A program made the position numbers and the translations under genes. Below the pieces are notes generated by a model. The model did no database searches. It was not told the DNA's origin and saw only the letters and a list, made by a program, of their open reading frames with translations. 64,000 nt of DNA, taken from Amblyomma americanum (lineage: Eukaryota > Arthropoda > Arachnida > Ixodida > Ixodidae). Of this stretch, positions 45,504-56,234 are shown one piece after another (within the stretch, counting starts at the first letter, position 1; every line of letters starts with the position of its first letter). Where the stretch lies: the NCBI RefSeq assembly GCF_052857255.1, contig NC_135505.1, positions 60,059,149 to 60,123,148 on the forward strand, in the 5' to 3' direction.

Positions 45504-46245
45504 TAGGGTGCCTCGATGCCAGCGCTGCGCCGTACAGGGTGGAGACACGACCTTCGTGGGCGCCAACTTGAGGCAAGCGCTGAAATGCGGGGCTACGGAG
45601 CGTCGGCCGGTATCCTTCTTTAGAACGCGCTTTCGCTAGCAGGCTGAGCTGTATAAGGTTTCTGCATATATGCTCACAGTTCTGAGCACTTTTTGCTTAG
45701 TGATATAAATGAAAAAAGAGCTAGCGTTTGCTTGCAAGCGCAGCTTTTAGAGCAAATGACCACTGTGCAGCTAGGACAGCACTTACTTTTTGGCCGTCTC
45801 AGATGCTCAAAGCGGTTATTTTAACTGAAGTGACTGTTTTATAGAGCAATGCCTTTTGTACTGCCAGAACATGACGGAGTTTATAAGTTGCATGACATGC
45901 AAAAGGCTTTAACTGCGTCTGTTGATGCAGATGAACAACTAGTTGATGTTTTAGTCAGCCGCGCATATCAAAAATATTTTGCATCGCAGTCGTCTATTGT
46001 AGACAGTAAAATAGACACAGCAGAAAAAGATTATCCGTGATGAGTAGACCAAACTTTGACTCCTGCCACACGATGATGTACACAGCATTTTATTTCAAAA
46101 TAATCATCAACCGCTCGAAGCTGCCTCTGGCTGCATGCCTAGGAGGAGACATCTCTTAAACAGTTTATTCAAGGTTTGTGCCAGCGACAGTTTTGCTGCC
46201 GTACCCATCATCCGATTCTTCTGGCTGGCTTAGCCAACGCAAGTA

Positions 46246-47070
46246 CCGTAAAAACCGGACTATAGGTTGGACCGGAATATAGGTCGACCCCCTAACTAAC
46301 CAGATCTAAAAATGAAAAATATCTTTTTCAATGGGAAAAGTACCGAAAGACATCCTTACTTTGAAACAAATACGACTCGAGAGGTTGCACAATGGTGACA
46401 GTATTTAATTTCATTTAAATGCTGCTTGTATGTACACCCGGCAAATTTTTTAACAATATCGCGCACCAATCGGCCCGCGTGTTTGTTTCTGGCACAGGCA
46501 AGTACGGCGCCGTAGAGCAAAGCCCTCCTCTTCATGAATCGCCGCAACCAGGATGGCGAGCCTTTGAATTGCGCCCTCGTGAGTCTAGAGGCACGCGCGA
46601 TCTCAGCCGCTTTCACGCGGATGCATTCGGCAGTCACAGGCAGCGATCTTGCTCGCAGCGCAACGTTTCCTTCCTATTCTCGACACACTACGGTCTGCCC
46701 ACGAAATGATGTTTTCTTCTGGTTGCTACAAGTTGTAATACGCAGCTTCTGCCTCCGCCAGTACTGAATGCTCTTTTCGGAAACTCCAAATTCGCGCTGT
46801 GCCGCCAGGTTCCCGTGAGCTTCCTCGTACTCAATCGTGTTTTTCTTGAAGGCGACGGTAAATTGCCGTTAGCTTCCGCTTTGCATCTACTGAAACGCAA
46901 AATGGCGGCACTGCTGCTGATGGCGATGGTGATGGAGGCTGCTGACTTCATCCACCCATTGTTGCAAGACTTCCATATTTTTTCCGCCAATGACCGGTAT
47001 ATAAGACGGGGGTCGACTTTTCACCATGGTTTTTTGAAAAAAAGTTCGACCTACATTCCGGTTTTTACGG
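46246..47070 (-). mobile_element. Pogo-like non-autonomous element, copy 2 (825 bp)
   Basis: Same CCGTAAAAACCGG inverted repeats and TA duplication (46244-46245 and 47071-47072) as the 33484-34306 copy, and almost identical in sequence and length. It encodes only the helix-turn-helix remnant [15 protein letters not shown]. It interrupts the carboxy-terminal codons of the P transposase, so it is younger than the P element. Confidence 0.93.
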
Positions 47071-49529
47071 TAAATGCGCAGGCGCATCGTCACAAACCGC
47101 TCTAACAGTCTGTTCATAAGATTTGGGTGTTCCGCGCAATCAACCGCCGGAATGGGAACGGTTTGTTCGATAAGGCGTTTAATGGTCTTCATTGGACTCT
47201 TCAAACGACAGATGTCTTTTTGTTCCGATAGGTTTTTAAAGGGACTTTTGCACGAAGAAACAAAGTCAAGAACTTGCTCGCTCACATATACAAGGTTACG
47301 GGCTCCAGCATTATATTCTTTCAACTGCACTAGGGTATGCTCCTCTCGTACCTCTTCAGAAAGAAGCATTCGTGTGCACGGGGCGCAGGACCTTGCGGAA
47401 AGCGCAAGGGGCCTTACCAAGAACCCGGCCAGGTGAGCGACGATGTCGATTTCAGCTCTTGTCAATGACTCTATTGCTTCAATTTCATCACATGCTGAAA
47501 GTCCTTCGTGCACTTCAGCTTCGTGCTGAACTTCTTTGATTTCGGCCGAAAAAAAATCAACCAGGTAAGTGTTGTCATCGATGTCGTAGCCTGAAGTTTT
47601 CGGAACTTTGAGGAACTGGCTGACAGTTACAATCTTGAGTGCATTTTTTAGGTCGTATGAGCTCGGCACAGGTGAAATCATTCTGATGACCGAAAAAAGG
47701 TTTTCCAAACAATCTTGGACCATCCTCCCAGTCAAAACAAAACTGTACCGGCGTTCTTTCAGCAGAAAGATGTGCAGCTGCAGGACTACTGTTGTTGACA
47801 TGAGCACCCCTGCCTGGCTTGGCTTCCACACTTTTCTTACTCCTATTCCCAAGCCTTCGATGACTTCCATTGTGAGTTTGAGATGTGCAATGGCTTCCTC
47901 ATATTTACTCTCATTCTTCAAACTGAGAGCGACAGAGGCATGGCGAGCAGTCATTATTGTGAACCATTTAAAAATTACTCCAAAAAACCACGCAGTTGTT
48001 TCTGCTTCAGGTGACAGCTTCCCGATTTCGATGTAATATCTAATCGCTGCTGGGGCTTCACGAAACAGCTGAACCGCTAGCCCTACCTTCATTTTTGTAA
48101 AATGACCGTTAGATATGTGGATGTTGCTCAAGTTCGATGCGACCTGCAACTGGTCTGTGTCGAGTTTTAGAACAGCCTCCACATGCGCGATCGACACTTC
48201 ATTGCTGGGCAACTTGAACCTTGCGACGATGGCATCGTTAAGATGCATCACATCTTTTCGCACCAAATGCCCTCTCAAATTTTTTAGCACATGCGCAGGG
48301 TCTGGCATGAAATACAAAACATTTTCGCTGTCACATGGATGTGGCACAGAACAAACAGTTACAGAACTGCGAGAACTCGACAGGTTCAGTGACCTCCACA
48401 TGGAACGATTTGAACTACCCATGTCGCAAGTGACACATACCACGCGCAGTGATATCTGGGTGCACAACTGTATTAAATGAAAGACAAAGTCTTTGAGCTT
48501 ATCTCCACTGACAAACGCACCTGTGTAGTGGTAGGCTATTACTTGCTTCCATCTGGTATTCAAACCACCTACCATGAAAACAAGGGCATGGTTGGCAGGC
48601 TGGTCACTTTCGGGGAGCGTGATCTTGCCAAGAAAGCAGTCACTGCTACGGTCCAGCTCCACACCTCTCCGAATTTCCAGCTCATCTAGGAAAAGGACGC
48701 AGTCCCTTTCAATCTCGGACATTGCAGCCACTTTGGTTTCCATTAAAGTTAGAATTTCTGTTAGCACACCAGGTAGGAAGGTTAAGTGTTGCAGTCTCCG
48801 GCACAGAGTCCTTCTAGATGGAAGCGGCTGCCCTTGTTCCAATAAAAGGTCGTAGCCGGCCGAACCACATGCAAACTTAAGCTGTAGCGCCTTCTTGATC
48901 GTGTTGGCACCCCAGGAGCAATTCTTCCGGTTTTTCTTTTCCAAGGCAGCCTTTTGGTCCTGGTTTAGGAAGCTCAAATTTGCCGTCATCGTTGTAAGGT
49001 TTTCTTCGAGCTGCTTTGTTCTTTTTGCAGCTTTTTTCAGCTTTTTGTTTGCCTGCAACAAACTTTCTTCTAACTGGCTGCGTTTTCTTTTTTCGTCTTG
49101 CAGCTCTTTTCGCAGCTCACTTGTGGACAGCGAGAAAATGTCGATTTGTTCTCCTGAATCTTCACGTGTGTTTTCAGGCATCGCTAGGGTCTCTTCCTGG
49201 TCAGGTGTCGTCTCAGGGGTTGGCGAAGAGCCTTTTGTAGCGTCAGGTGTAGAACTACCAGGAAAAAGCCGCGGTGCAGGCGGCTTTCTTCACTTCGGCT
49301 CAGCTGTTCGCGCAAGAAAGAAATTAATTCATCAGTACCTAACATATGCGAGGCTCTAGTGCTCCTCAGATTATCTGATGCGGATACTAGGCTAGCAAAC
49401 CGAATGGGGGCAAACACTTACGTATAAAATCAAACAACGTCGGGACAGCCGTTGACTTGAGGAGCCGCCGTCCATCCATTCTGTTGCCCTCAAACTGATC
49501 TTCCTCGAAGTGGCGCTAAAATGAGAGAG

Positions 49530-51018
49530 ACGATGAAACTGTCATTTCGCGCCTCTGGTCGTGTGCACGCAAACAAATGAGATAATAAAAAAGCGTTAAG
49601 GAAGCGGTGCGATATTACAAGCACAGGATCACGAAGTATTTCTGTGGACGCCAACCAAGCGACAGCACTAATTCGGGTGTTGGACGGGGAAATTTAACTT
49701 CACTTAAATTTGGCTTAACCTCGGACCTGTATTTGCGCGTTTGACAATGGTGCACTTCGCCTCGCGATGTGTCATTACATGGAGAAGAAAGAGCTGTATT
49801 CGGGATGAACTTCTGTACTGCGCAGGCACCTTGCTTCCTCGCGACCGCTTTCTTAAAGCGACGGACAGTTCACAATAGAAGTTTCTTCGCGACTAGTCGA
49901 ATTGCCAGCCATATACTGTAAACGACTTAATTTTCGCGAGGGCCTAACTTTGGGTTCGTTGCGAATCGCAAATACCTCGAAAAATTATTCCCGTGAATAA
50001 TTTGAGAAAAGGAAGGTGAAGGGGCCTATTATTTGTGCTGCGCAGAATTTAGCACTTGCGAAAAGACCACTTGCAAAATTCCAGAACGGCTGACTCGTAG
50101 GTAGGTTTTTGCAACCGAAACTGCCTGTTCATAGACTGCATTTTCACTTCCTACTCTGGCCACAAAAGTGGGTAGGTAGCACGTGGGAGGTTCACCCGTC
50201 AGCCTCTATTATATTCTTTTTTTAAAAGGAGAGAAGGGAATGCTCCTTAATCTGCGTGAACCGGAAGCCTCGACGGGTGCTACCAGCTTTCAAGATCGAG
50301 TGTAAAGGGCAGCTGTTGAAAAAGTACAATGGCGCATTCCTTTGACAAATACCGGGGTCCACCTGCTTCACGTGTTTTCACCGCGGCTCTGAACAAAAAA
50401 AAATGTGCGATCGCGAGAGAGTAAAGATCATCGTGAGACACTCCGTGAATGATACGGAAGTTCAGTGTAGCTCACTGAAAGTGAAAAGACGCAATGATTC
50501 ATATATTTAGCTTGTAAGCCTTCACATAACTGGTAATTCAAAATGCTCGGCCTCAAGAACAAAGCGCGCTACTTCCAATGCCAGGCAATGCGATGCAACA
50601 CGTGCTGTACTCACGTTTCTAACTAGGCTTCGAGCTGCAGCTTTGAAGGCACACAAAAATTCCTGTTGCGCACAGTGCGAGATTGGTGAACAAGGCAAAA
50701 ACATATATTCAAACCGCACAAAGTCAGTGCTTACGAGCGGATGGGCGAAGCGGTGTGGTATAATGTTATTCCTACTGAAAGCACATAACTGTGAGCGACA
50801 TTTAGACAAAGATCTAAAAGCTTTAGCGCAGACAACGACCACGAGAAAGACGGCACACAAACACAAGCGCTTGTGTGTGTGTGTGTGTGTGTGTGTCTCA
50901 TCTTCCTCGTGGTCTGTGTCTGTTCGCGCTAAATTTTTTTACATTATCTATATGAACAAACTAGCCAAAAAAAGAAGTTTTAATGATGCATAAAAAGAGC
51001 ACAGACATTGTGGCTTAC
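49530..51018 (-). other. P-element intron
   Basis: This lies between THAP exons 1 and 2. It has no other gene. A (TG)n microsatellite lies at 50873-50897. The open frames in it are incidental. Confidence 0.6.
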
Positions 51019-51359
51019 CTCGCAGATCTTCGCGTTGTCATTCGCCTTCCAGTTCTCACGCTTCACTTTCGCCTCCCATATATTTCTCCGTCCCTCATCC
51101 CGTGGAAAACGAAAACATCGCGCTCCTTTCTTCGCCGAGCCGGCACACAATGGAACACAACACCCTGGCATGCTATTTTTCATGAATTAAAGCAGTTCAT
51201 CAGCTCAGAATCCAGCGCAAAACACGGCTTCGAACCCTCCACAGCAGTGGCACGAAAAGCGACTTGCCCCAAGATGGCGAGCGCGGAGAAGACGGCGGCG
51301 CGGCGCATGCCAAAGCGTGTCACCACCCTGGACAGCGGCGCTGGCATCGAGGCACCCTA

Positions 51360-53012
51360 AGGAATGCCATCGTGCACTATTTTGTGTAGCGACGTTTTGT
51401 TATAAGAAGCTTCTATAGATGGCACCAGGCAGCCAAGAATGCCATCGTGCACTATTTTGTGTAACGATGTCTTGTTATAAGAAGCTTCCATAGATGGCAC
51501 CAGGCAGCCAGGAATGCCATCGTGCACTATTTTGTGTAACGACGTTTTGTTATAAGAAGCTTCTATAGATGGCACCAGGCAGCCAGGAATGCCATCGTGC
51601 ACTATTTTGTGTAACGATGTCTTGTTATAAGAAGCTTCCATAGATGGCGCCAGGCAGCCAGGAATGCCATCGTGCACTATTTTGTGTAACGACGTCTTGT
51701 TATAAGAAGCTTCTATAGATGGCACCAGGCAGCCAAGAATGCCATCGTGCACTATTTCGTGTAATGACATCTTGTTATAAGAAGCTTCCATAGATGGCGC
51801 CAGGCAGCCAGGAATGCCATCGTGCACTATTTTGTGTAACGACGTTTTGTTATAAGAAGCTTCTATAGATGGCACCAGGCAGCCAGGAATGCCATCGTGC
51901 ACTATTTTGTGTAACGATGTTTCGTTATAAGAAAGTTCTATAGATGGCACCAGGCAGCCAGGAATGCCATCGTGCACTATTATGTGTAACGACGTCTTCC
52001 ATAGATGGCGCCAGGAATGCCATCGTGCAATATTTTGTGTAACGACGTTTTGTTATAAGAAGCTTCTATAGATGGCACCAGGCAGCCAGGAATGCCATCG
52101 TGCACTATTTTGTGTAACGATGTCTTGTTATAAGAAGCTTCCATAGATGGCGCCAGGCAGCCAGGAATGCCATCGTGCACTATTTTGTGTAACGACGTTT
52201 TGTTATAAGAAGCTTCTACAGATGGCACCAGGCAGCCAAGAATGCCATCGTGCACTATTTTGTGTAACGATGTCTTGTTATAAGAAGCTTCCATAGATGG
52301 CGCCAGGCAGCCAGGAATGCCATCGTGCACTATTTTGTGTAACGACGTTTTGTTATAAGAAGCTTCTATAGATGGCACAAGGCAGCCAGTAATGCCATCG
52401 TGCACTATTTTGTGTAACGATGTCTTGTTATCAGAAGCTTCCATAGATGGCGCCAGGCAGCCAGGAATGCCATCGTGCACTATTTTGTGTAACGACGTCT
52501 TGTTATAAGAAGCTTCTATAGATGGCACCAGGCAGCCAAGAATGCCATCGTGCACTATTTCGTGTAATGACATCTTGTTATAAGAAGCTTCCATAGATGG
52601 CGCCAGGCAGCCAGGAATGCCATCGTGCACTATTTTGTGTAACGACGTTTTGTTATAAGAAGCTTCTATAGATGGCACCAGGCAGCCAGGAATGCCATCG
52701 TGCACTATTTTGTGTAACGATGTTTCGTTATAAGAAAGTTCTATAGATGGCACCAGGCAGCCAGGAATGCCATCGTGCACTATTATGTGTAACGACGTCT
52801 TCCATAGATGGCGCCAGGCAGCCAGGAATGCCATCGTGCAATATTTTGTGTAACGACGTTTTGTTATAAGAAGCTTCTATAGATGGCACCAGGCAGCCAG
52901 GAATGCCATCGTGCACTATTTTGTGTAACGACGTCTTGTTATAAGAAGCTTCCATAGATGGCACCAGGCAGCCAGGAATGCCATCGTGCACTATTTTGTG
53001 GAATGACGCACT
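51360..53012. repeat. 75-bp minisatellite, right part, with higher-order structure
   Basis: About 22 units of 75 bp lie here. Units alternate between variants (TTCTATAGATGGCACC and TTCCATAGATGGCGCC), giving a 150-bp dimer. A rarer deletion variant (GACGTCTTCCATAG) recurs near 51990 and 52795, an approximately 803-bp higher-order period. It begins directly with the P-element target duplication. Confidence 0.95.
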
Positions 53013-53453
53013 TATGGACACTCCTCTCCTGTAGCCTACCCTTCATTGCCAAGAAAAGCTGTCACCAAGTGTATTGCGGGTGCAGGCGATATGTGATATG
53101 CTACCTGCATTACAATGGCGTTAATGAATATAGTGTGCATTTTCATATTGATACATTTCATACATACTGCTTGTTACTGTTTTGAATATAGCGTCCGGTG
53201 CTGTTCACTACGTCATAGCAGGTGTGATATTTTGTTGATGAAGTGGGATTGGTCAAACTGCAGCAGAATGCACTGCTTTGTGGTAGTTGTTGAACTTTGT
53301 TTTCTCTGAGATTAAATGTGGTTAACGCACTTTATGTTGCTGCTTTAAGTCTCCAGTCTGTATTCAAAGGTTGAGGAATTTTCAAGCTGCTTGCTGTTTA
53401 CAGGACATGAAATAAACATGCTTATCAAATTAAGATTTGATTCTGTGCAATGC
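53013..53453. other. Unassigned sequence between minisatellite and element A
   Basis: AT-rich, without coding sequence or a recognised element. A GAAATAAACATG near 53410 could be a poly(A) signal, but no gene leads to it. Confidence 0.45.
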
Positions 53454-53457
53454 TTAA

Positions 53458-55668
53458 AGGGACACTGAGGAGAAATTGAAGTTGGCTTGTATCGTTAGAA
53501 TACCAGCTCCTGATCACAAAAACGCCGCTCTTACTGAAAACAAAGCTCTTGTAAGGTAGAAAATAGCAAGAACCAAAATACAGGTATCGCCGCCACAGGC
53601 CAATCTCGCAAGTACAAGCGTGGTGACGCCATAGGACAAGAGACGCCACCTTGTAGGAATTTTCCATCCTACTTGGTTTCGCGAATCTCTGAGGCTGACA
53701 GAGGTAGGTTGCGCAGATCAATATTGAACTAAGTTTTGTTTTAAAACCAATAGTGCACCTTTATCACACAAGGAAGGAAGGCAAAAGACAACCTGAATGT
53801 TGGAAGCAAAGAAAACGGATGCTTGGCGGCGCCACAGGCGGCCAGGAGAGAGTCGATTTGTTATGGCGCTTCGCGTCTATGAGCTTTGCGTCCCCCTTGG
53901 TTTTGTTTTTGACGCGCTTCGATTTGCAAGCGCTGAACAGCAGAGGAACTCAAGTGCCGCTTCAAGTGCTAGTTAACCTTTGAAGGAGCCTGTTAAGGCT
54001 TGTCAGATGATCGCCACTGTCGATGAAAAGCTATGATGGCACGATGGTCGGTGATCGTACAAGGCAGCACTTGTGTATTCGCACGCTTGCCCGGCGAAAC
54101 ATTCCCGGCTGTGCCAGTCAACTTCAAGCTACTTAACGAAAATCGTTTATTAGGGACGGGAGACAAGGTACAAGGCAGTTCAGAAAAATTGCTGATGGCC
54201 TAGCTCTGTTAGGCCAGAATATACCTAGCGAAAGCGCGGAGATTTCTGCATCAGAAGAGTGCATTCACTAGATGCGCCTTTATTGACAACTGTAACTTGA
54301 GCCGTCATGGCGGAGCGGTAGCGCTTCTGCCTCAAACGCCGAAGGCCCTGGTTCGATTCCGAACCTCGGTACAGGAGTTCTTTTTATTCAGTGAGTGGGC
54401 GGGGGGTTTCAGTGGCTCCCATAGATGCCGCCCCCGAATACGTTGGTCAGCGTTTAAGCGCAGGCAATGTTAAGGCGCGTTTATGCTGCGGCGAGGCGCG
54501 CGCGCGCGCTGCACGGCGAAGTTACGTCGGTTAAAGCGAGACCCTTTATACTCTAATTGCGCTTGACCACCGACGCGTTCGGCGGCTTCGGCGCACTCTG
54601 ACCGCACTGGCTTGGAGCATGTCTCTATTTCGCGCCGAGTGCGCCAGCCGCCGGCAGCCCGGCCAGACTGATTTGGCTCCGCGGCGGGGTGCACGTTTTG
54701 ACGTAATTCAATAGCTTCGGCATTTGGGCGGAGCTGTTCTGTTCGAGCTCGTCTAATTTAATCCATTCACAGTACATATCTGAAGGTACATGCAAGTGGG
54801 CGAGAGAGCCCGATCCAGTGGACCCGTTGGATCTAGCGGAAGCCGTTGAAGCACCGTGCACCAGCTTTAGTTTCAAGCCGCCAACTTTAAACCCGACCGC
54901 CCTTGAGCACCCATCCGTTTTTTGTGGCAAAAAAAAATAAATAAATAACTTGGCCCTTGCAACCGTGGGAGACCTCGACGCCGCCTGCTGCGCCGTGCAA
55001 CCGCACCGTTCAAGGAATCACAATCCGTTGGCCCCAAAGCCCCGGCCAGCCTCCGATGGGCGCAAGGTGCCAACCTTGTCCTGGCCCCTCGCGACTCCCC
55101 GCACTGGGGTTAAGACATTTAGTCTGCAACGGCTGCTCAATGAGGAAGGGGGAAATGACCCGCCGGCGCCTAACCTAACCGTGCTCCCTCAAAAACATCG
55201 CACGCTCTGTGGGGCGGAGGTCGCTGAAATGCAGGCAGTAGTCTTTGCGAAACTACGTCGTCGGGTTCGGGAACGGGATCCATCATAACGCTGGCAAGAC
55301 GCCGGTGCAAATCTAAACGAAGCGACGGTAGCGACCCCCGATAGATGCATTCAAAGTGCGGCGGCGGTACCTTTCATTTCGGCAGCTGCTAGACCGCATC
55401 GCTAGCCGCCAGAAATCACGGAGTCTCCGTTTACGTCACGTTTCACGTCTCTCCGTCCTGTGGCGTCATAAGAGTCCTCCGTGTCGTCATAAGAGTTCTC
55501 GAGTTTGAATCGGAGCGGCGGGAAAAACTTTTTCAACTTCGAATCCAAATTTTTTTTAAATAAATGCATCTTTCGCTCCCGGACAAGCGGCAACAAAGCC
55601 ATGAAATGCCGAACTATCAGATTTTGCTAACAAAAAAAATTTGATAGGGTTCTCCTCAGTGTCCCTTT
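53458..55668. mobile_element. Element A, full-length copy (2.2 kb, non-coding)
   Basis: The termini are inverted repeats AGGGACACTGAGGAGAA. TTAA flanks both sides (53454-53457 and 55669-55672, the right side with two extra T), suggesting a TTAA target. No transposase is encoded. The left third is the reverse complement of 20-715. Internally there is a tRNA-like module (54262-54390) and GC-rich sequence (54480-55300) with no supported ORF. The superfamily is uncertain; piggyBac-like ends would explain TTAA. Confidence 0.75.
54262..54390 (+). repeat. tRNA-like module inside element A
   Basis: An A-box-like TGGCGGAGCGGTAGCGC and a B-box-like GGTTCGATTCC lie about 30 bp apart and are followed by a TTTTTATT run that could end polymerase III transcription. 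The T-stem does not pair (CCCTGG against CCGAAC), so a functional tRNA is unlikely. A related module in opposite orientation, split by a LINE, lies at 63757-63855 and 59818-59850. Confidence 0.55.
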
Positions 55669-55706
55669 TTAAGGCCTTGAGGTTCGGTACAATATAAATT
55701 GTTTCA

Positions 55707-56085
55707 ATGCAACTTCACGCTGAATTTTGCAAAAACAGGTTCAGTAACATTAGCTTTAATTGCATAAAGAACTGCAGAATCGTAATGACATCATTACAAG
55801 CTGTAGGTGTATGTGTCACAAGTCAGAGTGATGGAAATAGGGAAGAAGAATGGGACACAAACCTTAGTGGTCCAACAGCCAAGCCACCGGTGCAGCCCTT
55901 TGAGTCGCCTCCATCTCCACTTGAAACTGTCGGTCTCAACGACGTTGGTCCTTTTCCGAAAACCCTGGCTGGCATCTGCTGTGACCTCATCACAGTCTAC
56001 CTTTTCACCAAGCGGGTTGAAGCCATGCAGTTGCATTCCATGCACACTGCCTGCTTTCACACCATGACGCTCCCTCAGGTACATC
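55707..56085 (+). pseudogene. Retroelement integrase fragment
   Basis: The plus frame reads PLETVGLNDVGPFPKTLAG, then LFTKRVEAMQL, resembling the start of a retroelement integrase core. The catalytic region beyond is absent. The same fragment is duplicated at 37720-37880. It lies just beyond the MRI1 3' end on the opposite strand. Confidence 0.6.
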
Positions 56086-56234
56086 CACTTCCCATCACTT
56101 TGTTCAAATTCCATTACTAAACACAAGAGCTGCCACATACCAAAATTTTAATCTACCTCCATGTCAGAAGATGTATGGGAAAAGGCTCTTAGAATTTAAT
56201 GGCGTGCTGCATTTATTTTGTATCCTATGTTGAT

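Larger units (their letters stand above)
46165..51171 (-). pseudogene. P-element transposase (THAP domain), split by a pogo-like insertion
   Basis: Exon 1 (51171-51019) begins MPGCCVPLC and, with exon 2 (49515-49422; RHFEEDQF, AVPTLFDF), forms the C2CH THAP DNA-binding domain; the splice GTAAGC/TTTTAG keeps frame. The main exon is open from upstream of 49181 to the insertion. It has a leucine-rich coiled coil (LRKELQDEKRKRSQLEESLL), acidic catalytic sites in LFLDELEIRRG and VTCDMGSSNRSMW, and LENLFSVIR as the probable third (E). The join of exon 2 to the main exon is unresolved; the obvious acceptor near 49279 is out of phase by one. The 825-bp insertion at 46246-47070 adds foreign residues after about residue 700. 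Beyond it the frame continues and stops at 46165. In the family this enzyme excises and reinserts the element, using GTP as cofactor. Confidence 0.85.
45504..51359 (-). mobile_element. P-type DNA transposon, nearly complete (5.86 kb)
   Basis: The terminal inverted repeats start TAGGGTGCCTCGATGCCAGC, perfect for 22 bp and then imperfect to about 48 bp. The 8-bp sequence AGGAATGC occurs immediately outside both ends (45496-45503 and 51360-51367), the duplication length expected of P elements. The element lies in a 75-bp minisatellite. Inside is a THAP-domain transposase gene on the minus strand. A pogo-like element is inserted near the gene's 3' end. Confidence 0.95.

Noticed and set aside
47074..49359. 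Plus-strand ORFs opposite the P transposase
   Set aside because: Antisense shadows of the long transposase exon.
45078..53012. CRISPR-like array
   Set aside because: Units are directly adjacent with no unique spacers, in a eukaryotic genome with no cas genes.
51357..53021. Long minus-strand ORFs (206, 284 and 97 codons) with repeated HDGIPGCLVPSIE
   Set aside because: They are translations of the 75-bp minisatellite, whose unit is a multiple of three; there is no start, splice or family evidence for a protein.
54303..54372. Possible tRNA gene
   Set aside because: A- and B-box-like sequences are present but the T-stem and acceptor stem do not pair, and it is embedded in a repeat; kept only as a tRNA-like module.
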